DNA of 18,010 bases from contig JAEWMY010000046.1 in the NCBI GenBank assembly GCA_023393015.1, forward strand, positions 1 to 18,010. The letters run 5' to 3'. The notes under the pieces are model-generated. The model saw only the letters and a program-made list of their open reading frames with translations, did not search any database and had not been told where the DNA came from. The stretch's first letter is position 1. Every line of letters starts with the position of its first letter. Positions 7,570 to 12,985 of the stretch are shown here, piece after piece. Position numbers and translations under genes: made by a program. The stretch comes from Spirochaetota bacterium. GTDB lineage: Bacteria > Spirochaetota > Spirochaetia > Treponematales > Treponemataceae.

Positions 7570-7598
7570 ATTATACCTACCGGTAGGTATATTGTATG
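7570..7598 (-). promoter_or_regulatory. Promoter of the GH13 gene with an operator in its spacer
   Basis: On the minus strand a perfect -10 box TATAAT (7570-7575) lies 17 bases from a weak -35 CATACA (7593-7598). The first four bases of the -10 are the right-hand end of operator 1, so bound repressor would cover the spacer and -10. Transcription should start near 7563, leaving a leader of only about nine bases with the ribosome site at its very 5' end. Confidence 0.6.
7572..7591. promoter_or_regulatory. Operator 1: 20-base perfect palindrome
   Basis: TATACCTACCGGTAGGTATA is a perfect palindrome. Its core, TACCTACCGGTAGGTA, is identical to operators 2 and 3. TetR-family repressors bind such inverted repeats as dimers, and the tetR gene lies 86 bases upstream. 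Inferred role: repression of the GH13 promoter. Confidence 0.85.
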
Positions 7599-7612
7599 AT
7601 ACTAGTTGATAA

Positions 7613-7636
7613 ACTATACCTACCGGTAGGTATAGT
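7613..7636. promoter_or_regulatory. Operator 2: 24-base perfect palindrome
   Basis: The core TATACCTACCGGTAGGTATA is identical to operator 1 and extends by two further matching bases on each side. Its centre is 43 bases from that of operator 1, close to four helical turns, so two repressor dimers could sit on the same face. A TATAGT hexamer (7613-7618, minus strand) at its edge could be a second -10 box, but no good -35 goes with it. Confidence 0.85.
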
Positions 7637-7676
7637 AAAAGTGTAAAAAAAACACAACATACTTACTTAAGCTTTC

Positions 7677-8255
7677 TTACGAGAATATTCCATGCATGAA
7701 TTGATGTACCGCTCGATTGAGCATATCGTTATCGAAATCTATTTCCTTATTAAGCACGAGCATTGCCCATGTCCTGACCATCCCCATGAAGGTCTCGCTG
7801 TACGCCTTGGCCCTTCCGCGCATGTTTCCGTGGTCTGAAACCGCGCGTTCGAACATACGTTCGATACTTCCGGTCAAGCCCTCCCGGAGCGGCAAATACG
7901 CTTGATAACTCGCGCTGTCGGGAGCGGCTGACGAGAGGGCGATTTGTAGCCGATAGAAAGAAGGATGGGCGACGGCAAAATGTATGATATCCCTGGTTAA
8001 AATCGTCAGGTTCATGACAATGTCATGATTGTATTCGGAGTCGCGATTGACAATTTCAAAGAGCTTCCCGCCGAAATCCGCGATTATCGCGTCCAGGAGA
8101 CCCCGTTTGTTCCCGAAGTAATGATAGAGGGTGGGTTTCGTGATCCCTGACTTGTCCACGATCTCCTGAATACCGGTAGACTCGAATCCCTGAAAGGAAA
8201 ACAACCCAAGGGCGGTCGTTAGTATTGTCTCACGGGTGGGGGTTTTTGACTCCAT
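7677..8255 (-). CDS. TetR/AcrR-family transcriptional repressor (192 aa)
   Basis: The N-terminal DNA-binding domain is typical of the family: TRETILTTALGLFSFQGFES, then a helix-turn-helix at about residues 28-49 (GIQEIVDKSGITKPTLYHYF, followed by GNK). The C-terminal 130 residues are helical and should hold the ligand pocket and dimer interface; the ligand is unknown. The coding sequence is clearly less GC-rich than its neighbours (about half GC, some 60-base stretches near 40%), which suggests separate origin or different selection. The gene sits between operators 2 and 3, so it probably represses itself and the GH13 gene behind it. No Shine-Dalgarno sequence precedes the ATG, and the -10 box ends six bases before it, which predicts a leaderless mRNA. 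I see no terminator after its stop. Confidence 0.92.
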   Translation of the reverse strand: MESKTPTRETILTTALGLFSFQGFESTGIQEIVDKSGITKPTLYHYFGNKRGLLDAIIADFGGKLFEIVNRDSEYNHDIVMNLTILTRDIIHFAVAHPSFYRLQIALSSAAPDSASYQAYLPLREGLTGSIERMFERAVSDHGNMRGRAKAYSETFMGMVRTWAMLVLNKEIDFDNDMLNRAVHQFMHGIFS

Positions 8256-8261
8256 GGCTGT

Positions 8262-8290
8262 AGTATACCTACCGGTAGGTACAATGTCAA
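8262..8290 (-). promoter_or_regulatory. Near-consensus tetR promoter with an operator as spacer
   Basis: TTGACA (8285-8290) and TATACT (8262-8267) on the minus strand are exactly 17 bases apart, eleven of twelve consensus positions. The palindrome of operator 3 fills the spacer. Six bases separate the -10 box from the ATG, so transcription should begin at the A of the start codon. Confidence 0.85.
8266..8281. promoter_or_regulatory. Operator 3: 16-base perfect palindrome in the tetR promoter
   Basis: TACCTACCGGTAGGTA is identical to the core of operators 1 and 2; the flanking TATA is kept on the left side only. It occupies the spacer of the tetR promoter, so autorepression by steric block is the simple reading. 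Confidence 0.85.
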
Positions 8291-8312
8291 CTTCTATACC
8301 GTTCGGTATACA
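8284..8312 (+). promoter_or_regulatory. Possible promoter of the zinc-ribbon gene
   Basis: On the plus strand ATGTCA (8284-8289) and TATACA (8307-8312) are 17 bases apart, each four of six. The -35 overlaps that of the divergent tetR promoter and palindrome 4 lies in the spacer. TACACT at 8358-8363 is an alternative -10 box without a good -35. The choice is uncertain. Confidence 0.35.
8295..8310. promoter_or_regulatory. Related palindrome (operator-like site 4)
   Basis: TATACCGTTCGGTATA is an inverted repeat with seven-base arms and one central mismatch. Its ends (TATACC/GGTATA) match those of operators 1 and 2 but stand four bases apart rather than eight. Its centre is 29 bases from that of operator 3. 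It may be a weaker site for the same repressor or a site for another protein. Confidence 0.5.
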
Positions 8313-8393
8313 ACTCTTCCAAGAATTTTCTTACTTTTTTAACACAAAAAATCAGGGTACACTACCGGCACGAACCCGAAAAAGGAGAGAGAG

Positions 8394-8981
8394 ATGGAAA
8401 CGGCGTGTCCCAGGTGCGGTTATTCGAATAACGGAATCGATACGGTTTGCGCGAACTGCTCGGCGAGATTGCCGGAGGGAACGCCGACCGTCAGGCGAAG
8501 GCGCCATCGCTTTACCGTACTTCCCGTACACGTGTTCGCCCTCGTTGTGGCCGTTGCCGCGATCGGTTACGTGGTGTTCGGCGCCGGGAACCTGAACGCC
8601 CCGTCGGACCAAACCATCGAAACGCCCGATGTCCCCGATCCCGACGTGATCGCGGCCGACAACTCGAACGAGGCGTGGATCATCATGTGCGACTTCATGC
8701 GCGAAAAGGTGCGAACCCCGGGCACCGCGGCCTTTCCGAAACTGGGCGAGAGTCGTACCCTCGTCACGAAGCTCCCGAACGCGGCGTACGGCGTTCTCGG
8801 GTACGTCGATTTCGAGGGGGAGGGCGACAAGCGCGTGAGACGATATTTCAGGGGAAAGGTCGCGCAGTATCGGGCAGGGTTGTGGAAACTCGACACCTAC
8901 GAGATGGATTATTGGGACACGATGGCCCGCTACTTCGTCGGTCTCGGGGAAGAGCCGGGTTCGCCCGGGGCCGTCGAGTGA
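8394..8981 (+). CDS. Zinc-ribbon, single-pass membrane protein of unknown function (195 aa)
   Basis: The first 22 residues form a zinc ribbon (Cys5-x2-Cys8 and Cys19-x2-Cys22). A basic stretch RRRRHRF and one membrane helix (about residues 43-63) follow. By the positive-inside rule the ribbon should be cytoplasmic and the C-terminal 130 residues outside the membrane. That part (AWIIMCDFMREKVRTPGTAA, then LGYVDFEGEGDKRVRRYFRG and LWKLDTYEMDY) resembles the small domain found behind zinc ribbons in many bacterial proteins, where a short helix with a P-G/S-T-A-x-F-P turn is followed by a beta sheet. Its function is not known. The ribosome site AAAAAGGAGAGAGAG is strong. The stop overlaps the GTG start of the acetyltransferase gene by four bases. 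Confidence 0.85.
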   Translation: METACPRCGYSNNGIDTVCANCSARLPEGTPTVRRRRHRFTVLPVHVFALVVAVAAIGYVVFGAGNLNAPSDQTIETPDVPDPDVIAADNSNEAWIIMCDFMREKVRTPGTAAFPKLGESRTLVTKLPNAAYGVLGYVDFEGEGDKRVRRYFRGKVAQYRAGLWKLDTYEMDYWDTMARYFVGLGEEPGSPGAVE

Positions 8982-9751
8982 ACGCAGTGACGGCGACGAC
9001 GGAGAGGCTCTCGCCGATCGCGTACGAGGAGTTGTCCCTGAACGCGTGGCCCGCGCTCAAGACCCTCGTATTCAAGGGCTGCGTCCTCCGCTTCGCGAAC
9101 GGATACACGAACCGCGCGAACTCCGCGAATCCCCTTTACGTCGCGGGAGACGATCTCCGCGAGGTCATCGAATACGCCGAGTCCTTCTACGCGGCCGAAG
9201 GCCGTCCGTCCGTTTTCAAGGTACTCGGCGTGCCGGGATACGAGGCCCTTGACGGGATACTCGCCGGGCGCGGATACGGGAAGATCACCGAAACGTCGGT
9301 AATGACGGTCGCCCTTACGAGCGGCGAACGGTCCGCGCCCGAAGTCGGGATACGGGACGACTTCGACGACGGCTGGATTTCGGCGTGCGCATCCTTCAAC
9401 GGATATCCCGATACCACGCGCGAAACGATGACCCGCATGCTCCGCACGATAGGCGTAGAGACGATCGTCGCGTCCCTGGCGGTCGACGGCGCCGTCGTCG
9501 CGTGCGGATACGGCGCGATCGAGCGCGGACGGGTCGGGTGTTTCGATATCATCGTGGACGGGGCGCGTCGGGGGAAGGGATACGGACGTGCGGTGATGGT
9601 CGCGATCATGGACGAGGCGAGGCGGCGCGGCGCGCGCGAGGCGTACCTGCAGGTTCTCGCGTCGAACGGTGTCGCGAGGCGGCTCTACGAAGGCCTCGGC
9701 TTCGAAAGCGCGTACTCGTACTGGTACCGAAGGCTCACGCCCGCGGGGTAA
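8978..9751 (+). CDS. GNAT-family N-acetyltransferase (257 aa)
   Basis: The C-terminal half is a GNAT domain. Strand 4 is CFDIIVD and is followed by the acetyl-CoA pyrophosphate loop ARRGKGYG (the R/Q-x-x-G-x-G/A motif) and helix 3 RAVMVAIMDEARRRG. After that come AYLQVLASNGVARRLYEGLG and FESAYSYWYRRL, the standard C-terminal arm. The N-terminal 120 residues (including LVFKGCVLRFANGYTNRANS and VFKVLGVPGYEALDGILAGRGY) look like a degenerate GNAT-like or lid domain, a two-part layout seen in other GNAT proteins. The substrate is unknown. The GTG at 8978 is chosen for its GTGA overlap with the upstream stop; GTG 8987 is an alternative. The 3' end overlaps the end of the opposite-strand HD gene by 17 bases. 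Confidence 0.88.
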   Translation: MNAVTATTERLSPIAYEELSLNAWPALKTLVFKGCVLRFANGYTNRANSANPLYVAGDDLREVIEYAESFYAAEGRPSVFKVLGVPGYEALDGILAGRGYGKITETSVMTVALTSGERSAPEVGIRDDFDDGWISACASFNGYPDTTRETMTRMLRTIGVETIVASLAVDGAVVACGYGAIERGRVGCFDIIVDGARRGKGYGRAVMVAIMDEARRRGAREAYLQVLASNGVARRLYEGLGFESAYSYWYRRLTPAG

Positions 9752-10238
9752 AGGCCGCGGGATAGAGATCGCGGAGGAGCGCCGTGCCCGTTTTCGTGCG
9801 GAAGAGCGAGCGCTCTCCCGCGGCTATCGCCTCGGGGGACATCGCGTCCTCGTCGGCGTTCACGAGAAAGTCGGCCTCGACCAGTATCCGGAAATCGTCG
9901 CCGTCGATCGCGGAGTAGGTGTGGTGACGGCCGACGAGGACGCAGACGCGGTCGGCGAACGCCTCGTCCGCGCCGGCCGCCTCGAGCATCCCGCGCGCGA
10001 CGGGCGGGCCTTCGATCTCCTGCCAGGGGCCCGCCGCCGAGCCGTGCTTCCGCTCGGCCTCGTGTATGCCGATGTCGTGAAGGACCGCGGCGGCCTCGAG
10101 GCGGGCGAGCTCGCGGCCCGAAAGGCCCTCCTCGAGCGCGATCATCCTCGCGTACGAAAACACCTTGAGGGCATGGCAAACGCGTCTGACGTCGGGCGCG
10201 TCGTACGCGACCATCCTCCGGACGAGCGCGTCCGTCAT
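9735..10238 (-). CDS. HD-domain phosphohydrolase-type protein (167 aa)
   Basis: The metal-binding residues of the HD superfamily appear in order: His22 (RRVCHALKV), the His54-Asp55 doublet in AAVLHDIGIHEAE, His65, the HH pair at 105-106 (VGRHHTYSA) and Asp123 (LVEADFLVNADED). These proteins hydrolyse phosphate esters of nucleotides or related molecules; the substrate here is unknown. The protein is a single domain without membrane or sensor parts. It begins 20 bases after the asnB stop and is almost certainly co-transcribed with it. The ATG at 10236-10238 has a poor ribosome site. A GTG at 10251-10253 with AAGGGG eight bases upstream is a good alternative start, five residues longer. The 3' end overlaps the GNAT gene on the other strand. 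Confidence 0.85.
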   Translation of the reverse strand: MTDALVRRMVAYDAPDVRRVCHALKVFSYARMIALEEGLSGRELARLEAAAVLHDIGIHEAERKHGSAAGPWQEIEGPPVARGMLEAAGADEAFADRVCVLVGRHHTYSAIDGDDFRILVEADFLVNADEDAMSPEAIAAGERSLFRTKTGTALLRDLYPAAFTPRA

Positions 10239-10258
10239 CGAAACGTCCGCCACGACGA

Positions 10259-11968
10259 CTACCCCTTGTACGCGCTTTCGTGGACGCCCGACACCGCCCG
10301 TCCCGACGGGTCGTTCATGCCCTTCCACGCCGCGTCCCACTCGAGCGCCTTCGCGGTGGAGCAGGCGACGCTCGCCTCGTAGGCGACCGTTTTCGCCGCG
10401 CTCGCGGACGGAAAGCACTCCTCGAAGATCGTGCGGTAGTAATACTGTTCCTTCGTCATCGGAGTGTTGACCGGGTATCGGTCCGGGGCGCGGCGGAACT
10501 GCTCGTCGGAGACCTTTTCCTCGCAGAGTTTTTTCAGCGAGTCGATCCAGCTGTAGCCGACGCCGTCGGAGAACTGCTCCTTCTGCCGCCAGACGATCTC
10601 GGCGGGGAGGAGGTCTTTGAAGGCCTCGCGGAGCGCCCATTTCTCGATCCGGGGCTTGCCGTCGGCCGAAAAGACGACGCTCGCCGCTCCCGAAAGCTTG
10701 TCGCGCGGGTTCATCCGCATCGCGACGTCGATGAACTCCTTGTCGAGGAAGGGAACGCGGCCCTCGACGCCCCATGCGGCGAGCGATTTGTTCGCGCGGA
10801 GGCAGTCGTAGAGGTGGAGTTTGGAGAGCTTGCGCACGGTCTCCTCGTGGAGCTCGCGCGCGTCGGGGGCCTTGTGGAAGTAGAGGTATCCGCCGAAGAG
10901 CTCGTCGGAGCCCTCCCCGGAAAGCACCATCTTGATTCCCATCGATTTGATCGCGCGGGAAAGGAGGTACATCGGCGTCGAGGCGCGGATCGTCGTGATG
11001 TCGTAGGTCTCGATGTGGTAGATGACGTCGCGTATCGCGTCGAGTCCCTCCTGGACGGTGAAGTGTATCTCGTGATGCACGGTCCCGATGTGGTCGGCGG
11101 CCTTGCGCGCGGCGGCGAGGTCGGGAGACCCGGCGAGGCCGACGGCGAAGGAGTGGAGGCGGGGCCACCAGGCCTCTTGCGTGTCGTCGGACTCGATCCT
11201 CTTCGCCGCGAACTTTTGCGTGACCGCCGCGATGACCGACGAGTCGAGCCCGCCCGAAAGGAGGACCCCGTAGGGAACGTCGCTCATGAGCTGGCGCTTG
11301 ACGGCGGCCTCGAGCGACGCGCGCAGGGCGGCGATGTCCGTCTTCGCGTCCTTGACGGCGTCGTACTCCTCCCAGTCCCGCTTGTACCATTGCCTGGTTA
11401 CCGGGGCCTTGCCGCTCTCGACGTAATACGAGGTTCCCGGCAGGAATTCGCGGATCTCCGTGCAGACGCCCTCGAGGGCCTTGAGCTCGCTCGCGACGTA
11501 GTAGCGCCCTTCGGCGTCCCAGCCCTGGTAGAGGGGGATTATCCCGATGTGGTCACGGCCGACGAGATAGCGGTCGCGTTCGATGTCGTAGAGGGCGAAG
11601 GCGAAGATGCCGTTGAGGTCCTCGAGGAGTTCCGGCCCCTTGTCGCGGTAAAGCGCCAGGATCACCTCGCAGTCGGATTCCGTCAGGAACTCGTATTTCC
11701 CCGCGTACCGCGCGCGGATATCCTTGTGGTTGTAGATCTCGCCGTTGACGGCGAGGGCGAGTTTCCCGTCCTTGCTGAACAGCGGCTGGTTTCCCGACAG
11801 GGGATCGACGATGGCGAGTCGCTCGTGCGCGAGCACGGCGCGATCCCCCGAATAGATTCCCGACCAGTCCGGTCCGCGATGCCTGAGCGTTTTCGCCATC
11901 CTCAGTATCTGATTACGGAACGGCTCCGTGTTTTGCTTGATGTCAAATGCCCCAACTATTCCGCACAT
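10259..11968 (-). CDS. asnB: Asparagine synthetase B, glutamine-hydrolysing (569 aa)
   Basis: The enzyme makes asparagine from aspartate, ATP and glutamine. The N-terminal glutaminase domain begins MCGIVGAFD, with Cys2 as the Ntn nucleophile after Met removal, and shows RHRGPDWSG (30-38), LAIVDPLSG, NGEIYNHKD and TESDCEVIL, the usual glutamine-pocket motifs. The synthetase domain carries the pyrophosphate loop LLSGGLDSS (236-244) and LSGEGSDELFGGYLYFHKAP. The length is that of the E. coli AsnB class. An excellent ribosome site (GAGGAGG, eight bases from the ATG) supports the start, and only this start places Cys at position 2. The gene is preceded by a promoter and a strong intrinsic terminator in the leader, which suggests attenuation. 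It is followed by an HD hydrolase gene in the same unit. The long open frame on the opposite strand is a shadow of this gene. Confidence 0.97.
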   Translation of the reverse strand: MCGIVGAFDIKQNTEPFRNQILRMAKTLRHRGPDWSGIYSGDRAVLAHERLAIVDPLSGNQPLFSKDGKLALAVNGEIYNHKDIRARYAGKYEFLTESDCEVILALYRDKGPELLEDLNGIFAFALYDIERDRYLVGRDHIGIIPLYQGWDAEGRYYVASELKALEGVCTEIREFLPGTSYYVESGKAPVTRQWYKRDWEEYDAVKDAKTDIAALRASLEAAVKRQLMSDVPYGVLLSGGLDSSVIAAVTQKFAAKRIESDDTQEAWWPRLHSFAVGLAGSPDLAAARKAADHIGTVHHEIHFTVQEGLDAIRDVIYHIETYDITTIRASTPMYLLSRAIKSMGIKMVLSGEGSDELFGGYLYFHKAPDARELHEETVRKLSKLHLYDCLRANKSLAAWGVEGRVPFLDKEFIDVAMRMNPRDKLSGAASVVFSADGKPRIEKWALREAFKDLLPAEIVWRQKEQFSDGVGYSWIDSLKKLCEEKVSDEQFRRAPDRYPVNTPMTKEQYYYRTIFEECFPSASAAKTVAYEASVACSTAKALEWDAAWKGMNDPSGRAVSGVHESAYKG

Positions 11969-12030
11969 CGCTCATTCCTCCTCAAGGATGGTGTGTCTCG
12001 CCCGAAGCCGCGCGCGTCCGACGGACGGCT

Positions 12031-12086
12031 AAAAAAAAGGGCTTCCCGCGTCAGGTCATATGGCTATGGCCGTACGCGGGAAGCCC
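12031..12086 (-). terminator. Intrinsic terminator in the asnB leader (attenuator candidate)
   Basis: On the minus strand a 13-base-pair stem (GGGCTTCCCGCGT pairing with ACGCGGGAAGCCC; arms 12074-12086 and 12039-12051) is followed directly by eight T residues. The 22-base loop can pair further in its interior (GGCCAT with ATGACC). It lies about 15 bases after the predicted transcription start and about 60 bases before the asnB ATG. On the plus strand the run of A precedes the stem, so it works only in the asnB direction. Confidence 0.85.
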
Positions 12087-12108
12087 CGTTGCTTCTCTGC
12101 TGGAACCT

Positions 12109-12137
12109 ACTATACACAAATGCTATTTGGAGATCAA
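12109..12137 (-). promoter_or_regulatory. asnB promoter
   Basis: TTGATC (12132-12137) and TATAGT (12109-12114) on the minus strand are 17 bases apart (four and five of six). Transcription should begin near 12101, so the first structure in the RNA is the leader terminator. No other promoter is visible between the terminator and asnB. Confidence 0.6.
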
Positions 12138-12265
12138 GGGGAGGAATGTATAAATATGCAAAAAAGGATTGTAAATGTAAATAATATACATCAAAAAATA
12201 TTTGTCTAAAATGTGCAAAAAGTGCAAAAACTCTTGCAAATTTGACATCACTTGACTAGAATGAA
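12115..12265. other. AT-rich divergent regulatory region
   Basis: This is the largest stretch without a gene (11969-12280) and its middle part is strikingly AT-rich beside GC-rich genes. It contains runs such as AATAATATACATCAAAAAAT and near-repeats GTGCAAAAA-GTGCAAAAA at 12212-12230, followed by CTCTTGCAAA. It serves the divergent promoters of asnB and the small exported protein gene. It may bind an AT-preferring protein; I see no coding sequence in it. Confidence 0.6.
12234..12262 (+). promoter_or_regulatory. Promoter of the 206-aa exported protein gene
   Basis: TTGCAA (12234-12239) and TAGAAT (12257-12262) are 17 bases apart (four and five of six). A perfect TTGACA at 12242-12247 lacks a -10 box at the right distance. 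Transcription would begin near 12269, so the GGAGG at 12269-12273 would lie at the very 5' end of the RNA. Confidence 0.5.
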
Positions 12266-12280
12266 AGTGGAGGAATGACC

Positions 12281-12901
12281 ATGAGAAAACACCCTGCCGT
12301 GTTTGTGGTTCATTTCATAATCGTTGTTTTTACGTTCATCGCGATGGCCCGCCCGGTTTCGGCGCAGTCCATCCTTACCGTGCTTCCCGAAGGAACCGGC
12401 GGCCTGATCGTCGATTCCCTCCTGCTGGCCCCCCGCGAGACCGCTACCGAAGCGGATTCGCTCTCCCGTATCGCGGCCTTCGGCGCCCTCTATTCGCCGC
12501 TCATCGTCGGATTGGCCGTTGACGGTCAAGCGCGGGGTCGCGTCATCTCGCAGTATGCCGCCTCAGTCAGTCTCGCCACGATCGCCCTCTCCGACGGCGA
12601 CACCTTCGGATACCTCACGACGAGCGCCGTAACCGGAGCCTCCTTCGCTACCTACGCCTTCAGTCGCCACGCGAGCGAATCTCAGCTCCGGGTCCCCGTT
12701 ACCGTCGCCGCCTACTCCCTCGCGGCGATTACGCTCGCCGCGGACGCGAACGGAGAGCGCTCCGTCGAGAGCCTCGTGATCGACGTCGTCGCCGGCGTCG
12801 TTTCCGGTTACGCCCTTCCGGCCATGCACGAGTGGCTCGGCCTCGAGGACGTCTCCTTCGTCTTTCTGCCGGGTACCCTCGTCGTGAGCGTGCGTCTGTA
12901 A
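12281..12901 (+). CDS. Small exported or membrane protein of unknown function (206 aa)
   Basis: The protein starts with a long hydrophobic signal sequence (MRKHPAVFVVHFIIVVFTFI, then AMARPVSAQS; cleavage probably after VSA at residue 28). The rest is rich in Ala, Ser, Val and Leu, with several moderately hydrophobic stretches (AAFGALYSPLIVGLAVD, VTVAAYSLAAITLA, VIDVVAGVVSGYALP) that could be membrane helices. A single conserved-looking motif is ALPAMHEWLGLED near the C-terminus. No family is recognised. Start choice: the GGAGG ribosome site lies seven bases before the ATG at 12281 but only one base before the ATG at 12275, so the later start is used. The stop codon lies inside a 17-base tandem repeat. 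Confidence 0.72.
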   Translation: MRKHPAVFVVHFIIVVFTFIAMARPVSAQSILTVLPEGTGGLIVDSLLLAPRETATEADSLSRIAAFGALYSPLIVGLAVDGQARGRVISQYAASVSLATIALSDGDTFGYLTTSAVTGASFATYAFSRHASESQLRVPVTVAAYSLAAITLAADANGERSVESLVIDVVAGVVSGYALPAMHEWLGLEDVSFVFLPGTLVVSVRL

Positions 12902-12939
12902 TTCGCGTGCGTCTGTAATTCGCGTGCGTCTGCAAGTTC
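12888..12939. repeat. Tandem copies of a 17-base unit across a stop codon
   Basis: GCGTGCGTCTGTAATTC is present twice without change (12888-12904, 12905-12921), followed by a diverged 18-base third copy (12922-12939). The first copy holds the last codons and the TAA of the exported protein gene, so the stop codon is duplicated. Confidence 0.88.
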
Positions 12940-12969
12940 GGGCGCCGCTAAGCCCGCGCGTCCCGTTCG

Positions 12970-12978
12970 TGCTATACT
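12970..12978 (+). promoter_or_regulatory. Extended -10 promoter of the araC-type gene
   Basis: TGC-TATACT at 12970-12978 fits an extended -10 element; no good -35 is visible. Seven bases separate it from the ATG at 12986 and there is no ribosome site, so a leaderless mRNA is predicted. Confidence 0.5.
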
Positions 12979-12985
12979 CGGACGC

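Noticed and set aside
7641..7670. Run of eight T after tetR (minus strand) as a terminator
   Set aside because: No stable GC-rich stem precedes the run; only a four-base GTGT/ACAC pair flanks it.
11969..12120. T-box or other known riboswitch in front of asnB
   Set aside because: The RNA before the terminator is only about 15 bases and there is no T-box AGGGTGG-type sequence or specifier stem. I therefore call only an attenuator candidate.
10280..12184. Long plus-strand open frame of about 634 codons
   Set aside because: It is the complement of asnB, which has unmistakable catalytic motifs. The translation is low-complexity Arg/Val/Glu with no recognisable domain.
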